Origin: Pseudomonas taiwanensis DSM 21245
Lineage (GTDB): Bacteria > Pseudomonadota > Gammaproteobacteria > Pseudomonadales > Pseudomonadaceae
DNA: 64,000 nt
Reading direction: 5' to 3'
Assembly: GCF_000425785.1 (NCBI RefSeq)
Contig: NZ_AUEC01000014.1
Location: 1 to 64,000, forward strand
The position numbers and the translations under genes were made by a program. The notes below the pieces were generated by a model. That model made no database searches and was not told where the DNA came from. It saw nothing but the letters and a program-made list of their open reading frames with translations. Position 1 is the first letter of the stretch. Every line of letters starts with the position of its first letter. This document shows, one piece after another, positions 16,540 through 24,857 of this stretch.

Positions 16540-17181
16540 ATGCGTATGCTGATGCTGGCGCTGTTATGGTTGCTTTCCAGCACCGGTTGGGCAGAGCAAC
16601 CAGCGGCGCGGGTCAATGGTGTGGAAATCGGTGTAATGCGCTTGGAGCGCTACTTCAGCGAATACCTCGATGCCCAGGGCAGGGCTGTGACCAGTATCCG
16701 CAATCCGGGCCTGTACAAGCGCCTTCGCGACCAGGCGCTGGATGAATTGATCGACAAGGAACTGCTCTGGCAGGAAGCCCAACGACGCGGCATCGTCATC
16801 AGCGACGAGGAGGTATCGGCTCAGGTCAGCCAGCTGGAAGCGGCGTTCGGCAGCCCGGCGGTGTTCGAACGAAAGCTGGCAGAGGCGGGGTTCGATAGGG
16901 CAAATTACGCTGATTACGTGCGTCACGAACTGGCCGCGCAGCAGGTCTATGCCCAGCTAAGCGTCGTCGATGAGCCTGGCAAGCCCGAAGTAGAGGCGTT
17001 CTACCGAGCCAATCGACAAAGACTGCAAGGAACGCAGAACCAAAGTGATAACCCTTCTGTCATACCGGAACAAGGGCTGGAACTGGCCAGGGCCGCGCTC
17101 ATCGAGCAATTGCAAGCTCAGGCGCGGCAAGCCGTGCGCCAACGTTTGCGAGATTCCGCTACAGTGGAGGTCGCCGACTGA
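16540..17181 (+). CDS. SurA-like periplasmic chaperone lacking a recognisable parvulin domain
   Basis: This 213-residue protein has a signal peptide (MRMLMLALLWLLSSTGWA) and then a SurA/PpiD-type N-terminal helical domain (ARVNGVEIGVMRLERYFSEY; LDELIDKELLWQEAQRRGI; ISDEEVSAQVSQLE). The segment where a peptidyl-prolyl isomerase domain would sit is replaced by a short linker (RLQGTQNQSDNPSV) before the C-terminal helix (AALIEQLQAQARQAVRQRLR). It is likely a chaperone only. The ATG at 16540 has a GGAGG site 5 bp upstream and is preferred to the GTG at 16528. It is the last gene of the oxidase operon; a PPIase-like gene is also reported next to mofA in Leptothrix, so folding of the oxidase is a reasonable job. 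Confidence 0.75.
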   Translation: MRMLMLALLWLLSSTGWAEQPAARVNGVEIGVMRLERYFSEYLDAQGRAVTSIRNPGLYKRLRDQALDELIDKELLWQEAQRRGIVISDEEVSAQVSQLEAAFGSPAVFERKLAEAGFDRANYADYVRHELAAQQVYAQLSVVDEPGKPEVEAFYRANRQRLQGTQNQSDNPSVIPEQGLELARAALIEQLQAQARQAVRQRLRDSATVEVAD

Positions 17182-17194
17182 GCCCGGCAGTAGC

Positions 17195-17257
17195 GTTTCC
17201 CCAATGCTGGGGAAACCCGGCTTGGCAATGTGCTATCACCTCCCCCGGAAGTGGGGA
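17195..17257. promoter_or_regulatory. G/C-run palindromes upstream of the secretion operon, putative activator sites
   Basis: A perfect palindrome has arms GTTTCCCCA and TGGGGAAAC around a 4-bp centre (17195-17216). A weaker copy has TCCCC and GGGGA separated by 7 bp (17241-17257). They lie about 150 and 107 bp upstream of the -12 element of the sigma-54-like promoter at 17342 and resemble the sites before the oxidase gene and the curlin operon. Confidence 0.6.
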
Positions 17258-17341
17258 ACCGAGCACATCCTTGGCGTGAAGCGTTCGGAACACGCCTGCC
17301 AAATCAATGACTTACAGTGGTGCAACATGACCCTTCACGCC

Positions 17342-17357
17342 TGGCACGAAGCCTGCT
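17342..17357 (+). promoter_or_regulatory. sigma-54-like promoter of the response regulator/secretion operon
   Basis: TGGCACGAAGCCTGCT matches TGGCACG-N4-TTGCW except CTGC for TTGC, with the correct 12-bp GG-to-GC spacing. The predicted 5' leader is about 55 bp to the GTG at 17422. Confidence 0.6.
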
Positions 17358-17421
17358 CAAGCCTTATCGAGGCCGCACTTCGCAGACTGGGTAACCGGGT
17401 AGTTCTTGGGAGTCGACCTTG

Positions 17422-17955
17422 GTGAACAGAGTATTGGTAGTCGATGACGAACAGACCCTTGCGCAGAACCTGCAGTCGTATTTGCAGGCGCAAGGCCTGG
17501 AAGTCCATGTTGCCCACGACGGTGCCAGCGGTATTGGCCTGGCTGAGAGCCTGGCGCCGGATGTGATCGTGCTGGATTACCGCTTGCCCGATATGGAGGG
17601 TTTTCAGGTTCTGCAGAGCGCGCGTGAGAAGAACAGGCAATGCCACTTCGTGCTGATCACCGCCCACCCGACCGTTGAGGTCCGTGAGCGAGCCGCCGAA
17701 CTGGGAGTGACCCATGTCCTGTTCAAGCCGTTCCCATTGGCGGAACTGGCCCGCGTGATCTTCGACCTGATGGGCATGCAACGCCAGCGCAGGGCTACGG
17801 ACCACCCAGCCGAAGGGTTCGTCGAACGACGCCAGAACAGGAACGAATCGTTCCCCTTGCAGTTGTACGATGGCAGCTGGGTACTGGCCGATCGCCGCCG
17901 TCATGGCGCCAAGCCTCCAGAACCTGACGACGATCAACTGCTCACCGGGGAATAG
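17422..17955 (+). CDS. receiver-domain response regulator without a DNA-binding output domain
   Basis: About 177 residues starting (V)NRVLVVDDEQTLAQNLQSY. It has a complete receiver domain: the DD acid pair at residues 8-9, the phospho-acceptor aspartate in VIVLDYRLPD, a threonine in LITAHPT and the lysine in LFKPFPL. The rest (about 120-177) is a polar tail (MGMQRQRRATDHPAEGF, LYDGSWVLADRRRHGAKPPE) with no recognised HTH or AAA+ domain. The start may be GTG 17422 or the adjacent TTG 17419; a GGGAG sequence fits either. It is the first gene of the operon that encodes the secretion machine. It may act by protein contact, as in phosphorelays, with a DNA-binding partner elsewhere. Confidence 0.8.
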   Translation: MNRVLVVDDEQTLAQNLQSYLQAQGLEVHVAHDGASGIGLAESLAPDVIVLDYRLPDMEGFQVLQSAREKNRQCHFVLITAHPTVEVRERAAELGVTHVLFKPFPLAELARVIFDLMGMQRQRRATDHPAEGFVERRQNRNESFPLQLYDGSWVLADRRRHGAKPPEPDDDQLLTGE

Positions 17956-18015
17956 CGGCGCCCGCGGCCCTGACTGAAGCAGCCAGCGACGCGCCCCTGA
18001 GCGGAGTCGCAGGCC

Positions 18016-19791
18016 ATGACCGATGTCGTCGATACAGCCAAGGAAGCCTCTGAGCCTGCACCGGCCCTTTCGCGGGTAAACCCCCTCCCACAGGACGGCT
18101 TTGCACGCCGAGACGGCGCCGAATCGGCGGACACCTCAGCATGGGTTGCATACCCCCGTGAGCTCCTGGCCCAGGCCCGCCAGCAAGCTTGCGGTGAACG
18201 CCTGCTTACCTGCCTCGAACGCCTGGCCAACGATGCCCCCGATACCTTCACCCGTCGCCTTGGCGCCACCCTGCATTACCCAGTGCTGGGCAGCCAGGCG
18301 CTGCTGGCCAGCACCGCCTGCTTCGACACGGTCAGCCTGGCCCAGTGCCTGAAACGCGAGTTCGTACTGATTGAGCAGGGCGGGGAGCGCCTGGGTGTGT
18401 TCGCCGACCCCTTCGAACCGGCCCGGCTGGCCTGGATCGACGACATTCTGCAAGGTGCGCCACTGTACCTGACCCACGCTGCCGACCTGGCCACTTTCCT
18501 GGCCCGCCATGAAGAAAGCTTCCACGCGGTCGATGCCCTGGGCCACGAAAACGAGGCCAGCAACGAGAGCGACCCGCTGCAACGCCTGTCGCTGGCCAGC
18601 ATCAGCGAAGACCAGAGTCGCGTGGTCAAGCTGGTCAACTCGACGCTGTACGATGCCCTCAAGCAGCATGCCAGTGACATCCACCTGGGCATGACCGGTC
18701 AGGGCCTGACGATCAAGTACCGCATCGACGGCGTGCTAAACGGCGCCGGCAAAGCCAGCGGCAGTGCGTTCGCCGACCAGGTTATCTCACGGATCAAGGT
18801 CATGGCCGAGCTGGATATCGGCGAGAAGCGCGTCCCCCAGGACGGCCGCTTCAAGGTCGCCGTGGGCGAGCGGCAGATCGACTTCCGGGTCTCGATCATG
18901 CCCAGCATCTTTGGCGAAGACGCGGTGCTGCGGGTACTCGACAAGCAAGACTTGTCCGACCACGTCAGCGGCGTGCAGTTGCAGGCCCTGGGTTTTGCCG
19001 ACGAAACCCTGCGCGCCCTGCGCCGGCTGGCCGCCGAACCCTACGGCATGATTCTGGTCACCGGCCCCACCGGCAGCGGCAAGACCACCACCCTGTACGC
19101 AATGATCAGCGAGATCAACCACGGGGTGGACAAGATCATCACCATCGAGGACCCGGTCGAGTACCAGCTGCCGGGTGTGCTGCAAATACCGGTCAACGAG
19201 AAAAAGGGCCTGACCTTCGCCCGCGGGCTGCGTTCGATCCTGCGTCATGACCCGGACAAGATCCTCGTCGGAGAGATTCGCGACCCGGATACCGCACAGA
19301 TCGCCGTGCAATCGGCGCTTACCGGGCACCTGGTGTTCACCACCATCCACGCCAACAACGTCTTCGATGTGATCGGCCGCTTCAGCCAGATGCAGGTCGA
19401 CCCGTACAGCTTCGTTTCGGCACTCAATGCCGTGCTCGCGCAGCGCCTGATCCGCCTGGCCTGTCCCCACTGCGCCACGGCCCATCAACCAGATGACGAA
19501 ACACTGGCCGCCTCGGGGTTGACCAGGGAAGCGGTCGTCGGTTGGTCGTTCGTGCGCGCCCAGGGCTGCGGCCAGTGCCGTGGAAGTGGCTATCGCGGGC
19601 GTAGCGCCATCGCCGAGTTACTGCACCTGGACGACGACCTGCGGCAGATGATCGTCGAACGCCGCCCCGTGTCGCAGATCAAGTCGCTGGCCTGCCAGCG
19701 CGGCCTGCGCCTGCTGCGGGCGTCGGCCCTGGACCTGGTCCGCGAGGGCCGTACCACCCTTGAGGAGATCAACCGTGTCACATTCATCTGA
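18016..19791 (+). CDS. GspE/PilB-type secretion ATPase
   Basis: This 591-residue protein has the full type II/type IV pilus assembly ATPase core: an N1/N2-like region, GPTGSGKTTT Walker A (about 350), the aspartate box ITIEDPVEYQLPG, ILVGEIRDPDTA (Walker B-like), the histidine box TTIHANN, and a tetracysteine zinc site (CPHC about 483, CGQC about 518). It would power pseudopilus assembly from the cytoplasmic face. It is followed by an overlapping PilM-like gene. The first 35 codons include a REP sequence read in frame (18061-18094), so the N-terminus is unusual; the true start could be lower, but no better ribosome site was seen. A partner GspF/PilC protein is not in the window. Confidence 0.92.
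   Translation: MTDVVDTAKEASEPAPALSRVNPLPQDGFARRDGAESADTSAWVAYPRELLAQARQQACGERLLTCLERLANDAPDTFTRRLGATLHYPVLGSQALLASTACFDTVSLAQCLKREFVLIEQGGERLGVFADPFEPARLAWIDDILQGAPLYLTHAADLATFLARHEESFHAVDALGHENEASNESDPLQRLSLASISEDQSRVVKLVNSTLYDALKQHASDIHLGMTGQGLTIKYRIDGVLNGAGKASGSAFADQVISRIKVMAELDIGEKRVPQDGRFKVAVGERQIDFRVSIMPSIFGEDAVLRVLDKQDLSDHVSGVQLQALGFADETLRALRRLAAEPYGMILVTGPTGSGKTTTLYAMISEINHGVDKIITIEDPVEYQLPGVLQIPVNEKKGLTFARGLRSILRHDPDKILVGEIRDPDTAQIAVQSALTGHLVFTTIHANNVFDVIGRFSQMQVDPYSFVSALNAVLAQRLIRLACPHCATAHQPDDETLAASGLTREAVVGWSFVRAQGCGQCRGSGYRGRSAIAELLHLDDDLRQMIVERRPVSQIKSLACQRGLRLLRASALDLVREGRTTLEEINRVTFI
18061..18094 (+). repeat. REP element inside the coding frame of the GspE-like gene
   Basis: The 34 bp contains TTTCGCGGGTAAACCCCCTC and CCCACAGG preceded by CCGGCCC, a near-exact P. 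putida REP. It is translated as PALSRVNPLPQ in the ATPase N-terminus. Confidence 0.8.
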
Positions 19792-20554
19792 TCGTTTCTG
19801 CGCCGTGCTTGGCGCCGAAGGTGTCGGCCTGGGTCGCTGGCACGCCAACCACCACCAATGGCTCGGCAGCCGCGAGTTTAGCTGCGACGCCGCCCAACCG
19901 AACTGGGTGCCTGCCCTGGAGGCGCTGGCCGGGCTGGTGGCCGAGCATGCGGTGCGTGGAGCACCGTTACGGGTACTGCTGTCGGCCCGCTACAGCCGCT
20001 TCTGCTTGGTGCCCTGGAGCGATGCCATCCACCATCCGCGTGAGCTCGATGCCTACGCCCGGGCGTGCTTCGAGAACCTCTACGGGCAGTCGCTAGAGGA
20101 TTGGCGCATTGTGCTGTCGCCAGAGCCAGCCGGCAGCGCCCGTATCGCCACCGCGCTGCCGGAGGCCTTGCTGCAAGGACTGCAGGCCCTCGGTCGGGAA
20201 AGCCGCCTGAACCTGCGCTCGGTACAACCTTACTTGATGGCCGCCTACAACCGCTGCTCGGCGCGGCTGGAACAGGGGGACTTTCTGTTCGTGCTGGCCG
20301 AACCGCGCCGCAGCGTGCTGCTGTTGGCCGCAGGTGGCGCCTGGCAGCAGGTGCTCGCGCAAGGCTGCGCCGACACTGACCAGGCCTTGCAAGCGCTGAT
20401 CGAGCGCACTTGCGAGCTGTACGGCGAGCATCCGCCACGGGTCTACCTGCACGCGCCGGGGCGGGGCGACGTGCCGCAACTGGAGGCGGTCCAGCTGTGC
20501 CAGCCGGCCAGCGAGGCCGACCCGCTGTGCGCCATGTGGCGGGCGGTGGCCTGA
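19775..20554 (+). CDS. PilM/GspL-like cytoplasmic platform protein
   Basis: This 259-residue protein starts at a GTG (SHSSDRFCAVLGAEGVGLG) with GAGGAG upstream, overlapping the ATPase stop by 17 bp. It has no signal peptide or transmembrane segment. The pattern of an actin-like fold start, a mid segment RYSRFCLVPWSDA and a later PYLMAAYNR resembles the cytoplasmic half of GspL or PilM/MshI, which dock the secretion ATPase to the inner membrane. Sequence similarity is weak, so the call rests on size, position between the ATPase and a PilN-like protein, and fold hints. Confidence 0.6.
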   Translation: MSHSSDRFCAVLGAEGVGLGRWHANHHQWLGSREFSCDAAQPNWVPALEALAGLVAEHAVRGAPLRVLLSARYSRFCLVPWSDAIHHPRELDAYARACFENLYGQSLEDWRIVLSPEPAGSARIATALPEALLQGLQALGRESRLNLRSVQPYLMAAYNRCSARLEQGDFLFVLAEPRRSVLLLAAGGAWQQVLAQGCADTDQALQALIERTCELYGEHPPRVYLHAPGRGDVPQLEAVQLCQPASEADPLCAMWRAVA

Positions 20555-20555
20555 C

Positions 20556-21098
20556 ATGCGCCGCCTCGACCTGGAGTTCCAGCCCCGGCGCAGCGGGCCC
20601 TTGGCGTGGTCGCTACTGGCCGTGGGCGGTGTGCTGCTGAGCGCACTGCTGCTGGTTTTGCAACAGCTTCAGGCCGAGCAGATCGCCCTGGAGGCCCAGG
20701 TGCACAACCTGGAGCTGCAGTTGGGCCGCCGTCCGGCCACCGCCGCCCCGCAGAACAGCGCCGCCAGCCGCGAGCAGGCTGAACGCCTGGCGCAGATGCG
20801 CAGCGTCTCACAGCAACTGCAGCGCCCCTGGCAGCAGCTATTCAGCATGCTCGAAGCGCAGCCGCAGGAAGACGTGGCGCTGCTGACCCTGACCCCCGAC
20901 GCCCGCAAAGGCCAGGTGCGCATCGCCGCCGAGGCACGCAACCTGGAGGCGATGCTGCAGTACCACCAGCGCCTGGAAGCCAGCGCCGAGCTCAGCGACG
21001 TGTCGCTGCTCAACCACGAAGTGGTATCCGGCCAGCCGGAGCACCCCGTGCGTTTCACCCTGACCGCCACCTGGGAGACCGGCCATGCGCGTCCCTAG
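20556..21098 (+). CDS. PilN-like inner-membrane assembly protein
   Basis: A 180-residue bitopic protein: short basic cytoplasmic start (MRRLDLEFQPRRSG), one transmembrane helix (AWSLLAVGGVLLSALLLVL), then a coiled coil (QQLQAEQIALEAQVHNLELQ) and a small periplasmic ferredoxin-like domain. This layout is that of PilN or the C-terminal half of GspL. It starts 2 bp after the PilM-like gene and overlaps the PilO-like gene by 14 bp. In this family the short N-terminus would contact the PilM-like partner. Confidence 0.7.
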   Translation: MRRLDLEFQPRRSGPLAWSLLAVGGVLLSALLLVLQQLQAEQIALEAQVHNLELQLGRRPATAAPQNSAASREQAERLAQMRSVSQQLQRPWQQLFSMLEAQPQEDVALLTLTPDARKGQVRIAAEARNLEAMLQYHQRLEASAELSDVSLLNHEVVSGQPEHPVRFTLTATWETGHARP

Positions 21099-21636
21099 TC
21101 TGATACTTCACGAACAGCTGCGCCGATTCGGTCCTGTGGGACTTGCTGCGATGACCCTTGGCACACTGGCCCTGGCGATGGCGATTGGCGCTCTGTTGCC
21201 GCAATGGCAAACCGTGCGCGAGCTGCGCGCCGACGAGGCCGATGCCAGTGCGCAGGTGGAACGGGTCAAGCGTGGCGAACTGAAAATCGCCGTGAAGCCT
21301 GAGCAACAGGCGCTCGACAGCCTGCGCCAGCAATTGCCAGGGCAGCCCCAGGCCAGCGCATTGATCGAGCGCATGTACCACCTGGCTAGCGCAGAGCACA
21401 TCAGCTTGGCGCGAGGCGAATATGCGCTGGGCATCGACCCCAAGACCCAGTTGGCACGCTACCAGATCGTGCTGCCGGTACGTGGCAGCTACCTGCAGAT
21501 CCGCGGCTTCCTCAAAGGCTTGCTCAACCAACTGCCGACCCTGGTGCTGGAAGACCTTGAATTGCAACGCAAACGCATTGGCGACCGCGAGCTCAATGGC
21601 CGCCTGCGCATGACCCTTTATCTGTCGAGGTCGTGA
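21085..21636 (+). CDS. PilO/GspM-like inner-membrane assembly protein
   Basis: A 183-residue protein with one transmembrane segment (VGLAAMTLGTLALAMAIGAL), a coiled-coil stretch (REL-RADEADASAQVERVKRG) and a C-terminal periplasmic domain (YQIVLPVRGSYLQIRGFLKG, LPTLVLEDLELQRK) matching the PilO/GspM arrangement. The 'LPVxGxYxxIxxFLxxL' type segment is typical of PilO. It overlaps both neighbours and would pair with the PilN-like protein to span the inner membrane. Confidence 0.72.
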   Translation: MRVPSLILHEQLRRFGPVGLAAMTLGTLALAMAIGALLPQWQTVRELRADEADASAQVERVKRGELKIAVKPEQQALDSLRQQLPGQPQASALIERMYHLASAEHISLARGEYALGIDPKTQLARYQIVLPVRGSYLQIRGFLKGLLNQLPTLVLEDLELQRKRIGDRELNGRLRMTLYLSRS

Positions 21637-22136
21637 TGAACACTCAGCGCGCAGTGATGTGGATCGGCTTTCTCGGGGTGTCGGCGGCCCTGGCCTGGGC
21701 GCCTGGGCACTGGTTCGGCGAAGACCAGGCGTCAGACTCCATCGCTGGCAAGCCGGCGCCAACGACGGGCACGAAACAGGTCGCAACCGAAAGGGTGGCG
21801 ATCACACCAGAACACGCTTCCAAAGATCTGTTCCCCAGCCAGCAATGGACCCGACCCCAGGCCCTGGCCATTGTCACCGAACAGCCTGTCCAGGCAGCGC
21901 CTGTCGTGGCCGTTGCCCCGACCGCACCCGAGCTGCCGTTCCAGTTCGTTGGACGCCTTGGCGACCGCGACGACCTGCAGATCTTCCTGCAGCGCGGCGA
22001 AAAACTCTACGTCGTGCGCCAGGGCGACGTGATTGACGATACCTACCGCCTCGATCGGGTCTCGGCCAACGAGCTGGACCTGGTCTACCTGCCCTTGCAT
22101 CAGTCGCAGACCTTGTCTGTCGGGAGCGCACCATGA
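21636..22136 (+). CDS. PilP/GspC-like periplasmic linker protein
   Basis: A 166-residue protein: one N-terminal transmembrane segment (MWIGFLGVSAALAWAPGHW), a long proline/alanine-rich linker, then a small homology-region-like domain (LPFQFVGRLGDRDDLQIFLQ, LYVVRQGDVIDDTYRLDRVS, ELDLVYLPL). This is the fold type that contacts the secretin N-domains in GspC and PilP. No PDZ domain is present, which is more like PilP. The ATG at 21636 overlaps the previous stop (TGATG), and the end overlaps the secretin start. Confidence 0.7.
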   Translation: MNTQRAVMWIGFLGVSAALAWAPGHWFGEDQASDSIAGKPAPTTGTKQVATERVAITPEHASKDLFPSQQWTRPQALAIVTEQPVQAAPVVAVAPTAPELPFQFVGRLGDRDDLQIFLQRGEKLYVVRQGDVIDDTYRLDRVSANELDLVYLPLHQSQTLSVGSAP

Positions 22137-24007
22137 AGCCATCGAAGTCGTGCAAGCCTGCTCCGTTCTTGCTGTTGGCCCTGTGCGTGGCCATCGCAGG
22201 GTGTGGCTCCAGTGCGGTACGCAAGGACAGCGCCGAGCTGATGAAGGAAGGCCAGTACGAGGCGGGTATCGCCCGCCTGGAAGAGGCGCTGCGCGAAGAC
22301 CCGCGCGACACCGAGCTGAACATCGCCCTGGCCCATGGGCGCCAGGCCGCGGTCGAGGCGCTGCTGGGCCAGGCCGATTCCGACCGCATCCGCCACGATT
22401 TCGCTGGCGCCCGGTTGGGGTATGGCCGGGTGCTCACCATCGAGCCGAACAACCGCCGCGCCCAGGAAGGCATCCGCCAACTGGAGTTGATGCGTACCCT
22501 CGATGACCGCGTGGCCCTGGGCCAGGCCGCGTTGCGCCAGGGCGATCTGTTCGGCGCCGAGCGCTACATGCGTGAAGTGCTGCGCCTCGACCCACAGAAC
22601 CAGAAGGGCATCATGCTGCGTAGCGACATCGAGAACGTCCAGGCCCGCACCGCCCAGCCGTTCCCGCAGCTGCGCAGCAAGCTCGAACGCCCGGTGACCC
22701 TTGAGTTTCGCGATGCCAACCTCAAGACCATCTTCGAGGTGCTGTCGCAGGTAGCGGGCATCAACTTCATCTTCGACAAAGACCTGCGCCCGGACATCAA
22801 AGCCACCATTTTCGTTCGTGAGGTGCGCATCGAGGATGCCGTGGCCCTGCTGCTGGAGCAGAACCAGCTGCGCCAGAAGATCGTCAACGACAACACGCTG
22901 CTGGTCTATCCCGACTCGCCACAAAAGACCAAGGACTATCAGGAACTGGTCATGCGCACCTTCTACCTGACCAGCATCGACGCCAACACCGCGTTGAACA
23001 TGGTCAAGACCATGCTCAAGACCCGCGACGTGTTCGTCGACGAGCGCCTGAACACCCTGACCATGCGTGACACCCCGGACGCCATCCGCATGGCCGAGAA
23101 GCTGCTGCAGTCCCAGGACCAGTCCAACCCAGAGGTGGTGCTGGAAGTGGAGGTGATGGAAGTGGCCCGGTCACGCATCCTCGACCTCGGCCTGCAATGG
23201 CCGAACACGTTCGGAGTGCTGACCGATGACGGCAAGTCGGTCAGCGTGCTGGACCAGTTGCGAGGCATCGACTCCAGCCGCATCAGTATCTCGCCGGCGC
23301 CCCAGGCCAAGATCAATGCCCAGGACAAGGACATCAACACCTTGGCCAGCCCGGTGATCCGCGTGAGCAACCGCGAACAGGCGCGTATCCACATCGGCCA
23401 GCGGGTACCGATCATCAGCGCCACCTCGGTGCCGTCCACCCAAGGCCCGGTCATCACCGAAAGCGTTACCTACCTGGATGTGGGCCTGAAGCTCGAAGTC
23501 CAGCCGACAGTGCACCTGAACAACGAAGTGGCGATCAAGGTGGCGCTCGAGGTCAGCAACGCCACGCCGTTGGAGGCCACCCGTCAGGGCACCATTCCGG
23601 TCCAGGTCGATACCCGTAACGCCCAGACCAGCTTGCGCCTGCACGACGGTGAAACCCAGGTGCTGGCCGGTCTGGTGCGCAACGACCACAACGCCAGCGG
23701 TAACAAGATCCCGGGCCTTGGCGACATTCCGGGGCTGGGCCGCTTGTTCGGCAGCAACAAAGATGACATGAGCAAGTCCGAGCTGGTGCTGGCGATCACC
23801 CCGCGCATCGTACGCAACCTGCCGTACCAGAGCCCCTCGGACATGGAATTCGGCACCGGCACTGAGTCGGCGATGCAGGTTCGACAGATGCGCCAACCAC
23901 TGCCGTCCAGCGAAGCGCCGAGCGAGACCCCGGCCGAGGATGACGATGCACCAGTGGTCGACAGCCAAATGGCAGGCATGCCAACCAAGGCGAGCCCACG
24001 GCCATGA
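22133..24007 (+). CDS. secretin of a type II-like secretion system, with N-terminal TPR region
   Basis: This 624-residue lipoprotein-type protein has a lipobox (AIAGC near residue 24), a tetratricopeptide-like region (about 30-170; EGQYEAGIARLEEALREDPR, GDLFGAERYMREVLRLDPQN), an STN/N0 domain (VTLEFRDANLKTIFEVLSQV), an N1 domain and the C-terminal secretin beta-barrel (TYLDVGLKLEVQPTVHLNNE, DGETQVLAGLVRND, IPGLGDIPGLGRLFGS, LVLAITPRIV). It would form the outer-membrane gate. The N-terminal TPR is not part of classical GspD and is seen in atypical secretins of MshL/Oxp-like systems; it may replace a pilotin or stabilise multimers. The acidic C-tail (about 595-610) is an addition. Confidence 0.92.
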   Translation: MKPSKSCKPAPFLLLALCVAIAGCGSSAVRKDSAELMKEGQYEAGIARLEEALREDPRDTELNIALAHGRQAAVEALLGQADSDRIRHDFAGARLGYGRVLTIEPNNRRAQEGIRQLELMRTLDDRVALGQAALRQGDLFGAERYMREVLRLDPQNQKGIMLRSDIENVQARTAQPFPQLRSKLERPVTLEFRDANLKTIFEVLSQVAGINFIFDKDLRPDIKATIFVREVRIEDAVALLLEQNQLRQKIVNDNTLLVYPDSPQKTKDYQELVMRTFYLTSIDANTALNMVKTMLKTRDVFVDERLNTLTMRDTPDAIRMAEKLLQSQDQSNPEVVLEVEVMEVARSRILDLGLQWPNTFGVLTDDGKSVSVLDQLRGIDSSRISISPAPQAKINAQDKDINTLASPVIRVSNREQARIHIGQRVPIISATSVPSTQGPVITESVTYLDVGLKLEVQPTVHLNNEVAIKVALEVSNATPLEATRQGTIPVQVDTRNAQTSLRLHDGETQVLAGLVRNDHNASGNKIPGLGDIPGLGRLFGSNKDDMSKSELVLAITPRIVRNLPYQSPSDMEFGTGTESAMQVRQMRQPLPSSEAPSETPAEDDDAPVVDSQMAGMPTKASPRP

Positions 24008-24477
24008 AACGCCATCAGCAAGGTTTCAGCCTGATCGAAGTGGTGCTGACCCTGGCACTGCTCGGGCTGCTCGCCAGCATGGCGGCGCCCTTGACCGAAA
24101 CCGTGGTGCGCCGTGGCAAGGAGCAGCAACTGCGCGAAGCGCTGTACCAGATCCGCGACGGCATCGACGCCTACAAGCGCGCCTTCGATGCCGGCTATAT
24201 CGAGAAGCGATTGAATGCCAGCGGCTATCCGCCGAGCCTGCAGGTGCTGGTGGACGGCGTGCGCGATGTGCGCAGCGCCAAAGGGGCCAAGTTCTACTTC
24301 CTGCGTCGCATCCCCCACGACCCGATGCTCGCGGCAAAGGATCAGGACCAAGGTGGCTGGGGCCTGCGAGCCTACGACAGCGACCCGGACAACCCCCGCC
24401 CAGGCGAGGACGTGTTCGATGTGTACTCCAAGGCCCGTGGCAAAGGCCTCAACGACATCCCCTACGGGCAATGGTGA
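24004..24477 (+). CDS. GspG-type major pseudopilin candidate
   Basis: A 157-residue protein with the prepilin cleavage signature QQGFSLIEVVLTLALLG: short basic leader, G-F cleavage site and glutamate at +5. The globular part (ALYQIRDGIDAYKRAFDAGY, YPPSLQVLVDGVRD, FLRRIPHDPM, GGWGLRAYDSDPDN) follows the GspG pattern, including the acidic calcium-binding-like loop. Start overlaps the secretin stop. A prepilin peptidase is needed from elsewhere (PilD). Confidence 0.85.
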   Translation: MKRHQQGFSLIEVVLTLALLGLLASMAAPLTETVVRRGKEQQLREALYQIRDGIDAYKRAFDAGYIEKRLNASGYPPSLQVLVDGVRDVRSAKGAKFYFLRRIPHDPMLAAKDQDQGGWGLRAYDSDPDNPRPGEDVFDVYSKARGKGLNDIPYGQW

Positions 24478-24482
24478 ACGCC

Positions 24483-24857
24483 ATGAAACGCAGCCGCGGC
24501 TTCACCCTGATCGAACTGCTGGTGGTGATGGCGATCATCGCCACGTTGATGACCATCGCCATGCCGCGTTACTTCAACAGCCTGGAGAGCTCCCGCGAGG
24601 CAACATTGCGCCAGAGCCTGGCGGTGCTCCGCGAGGCGCTGGATCACTACTACGGCGATACAGGGCACTACCCAGAATCCCTGGAGCAACTGGTGGAGCA
24701 ACGCTACCTGCGCAACACCCCGGTCGACCCGATCACCGAACGCAGCGATGCCTGGCAGCTAGTGCCCCCTCCGGAGGGCGTCGCGGGCGGCGTGGCGGAT
24801 ATCAAGAGTGGTGCCACAGGGAGGGCGCGTGATGGCAGCCTCTATGCCGAATGGTAA
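24483..24857 (+). CDS. type II secretion pseudopilin, second
   Basis: A 124-residue protein with a textbook cleavage motif RGFTLIELLVVMAIIATLM and a short globular domain (LREALDHYYGDTGHYPESLE, YLRNTPVDPITERSDAW). It looks GspG/GspH-like. The ATG at 24483 gives a leader MKRSRG; the in-frame GTG at 24474 would add three residues. It lies 5 bp after the first pseudopilin and overlaps the third by 26 bp. Confidence 0.85.
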   Translation: MKRSRGFTLIELLVVMAIIATLMTIAMPRYFNSLESSREATLRQSLAVLREALDHYYGDTGHYPESLEQLVEQRYLRNTPVDPITERSDAWQLVPPPEGVAGGVADIKSGATGRARDGSLYAEW

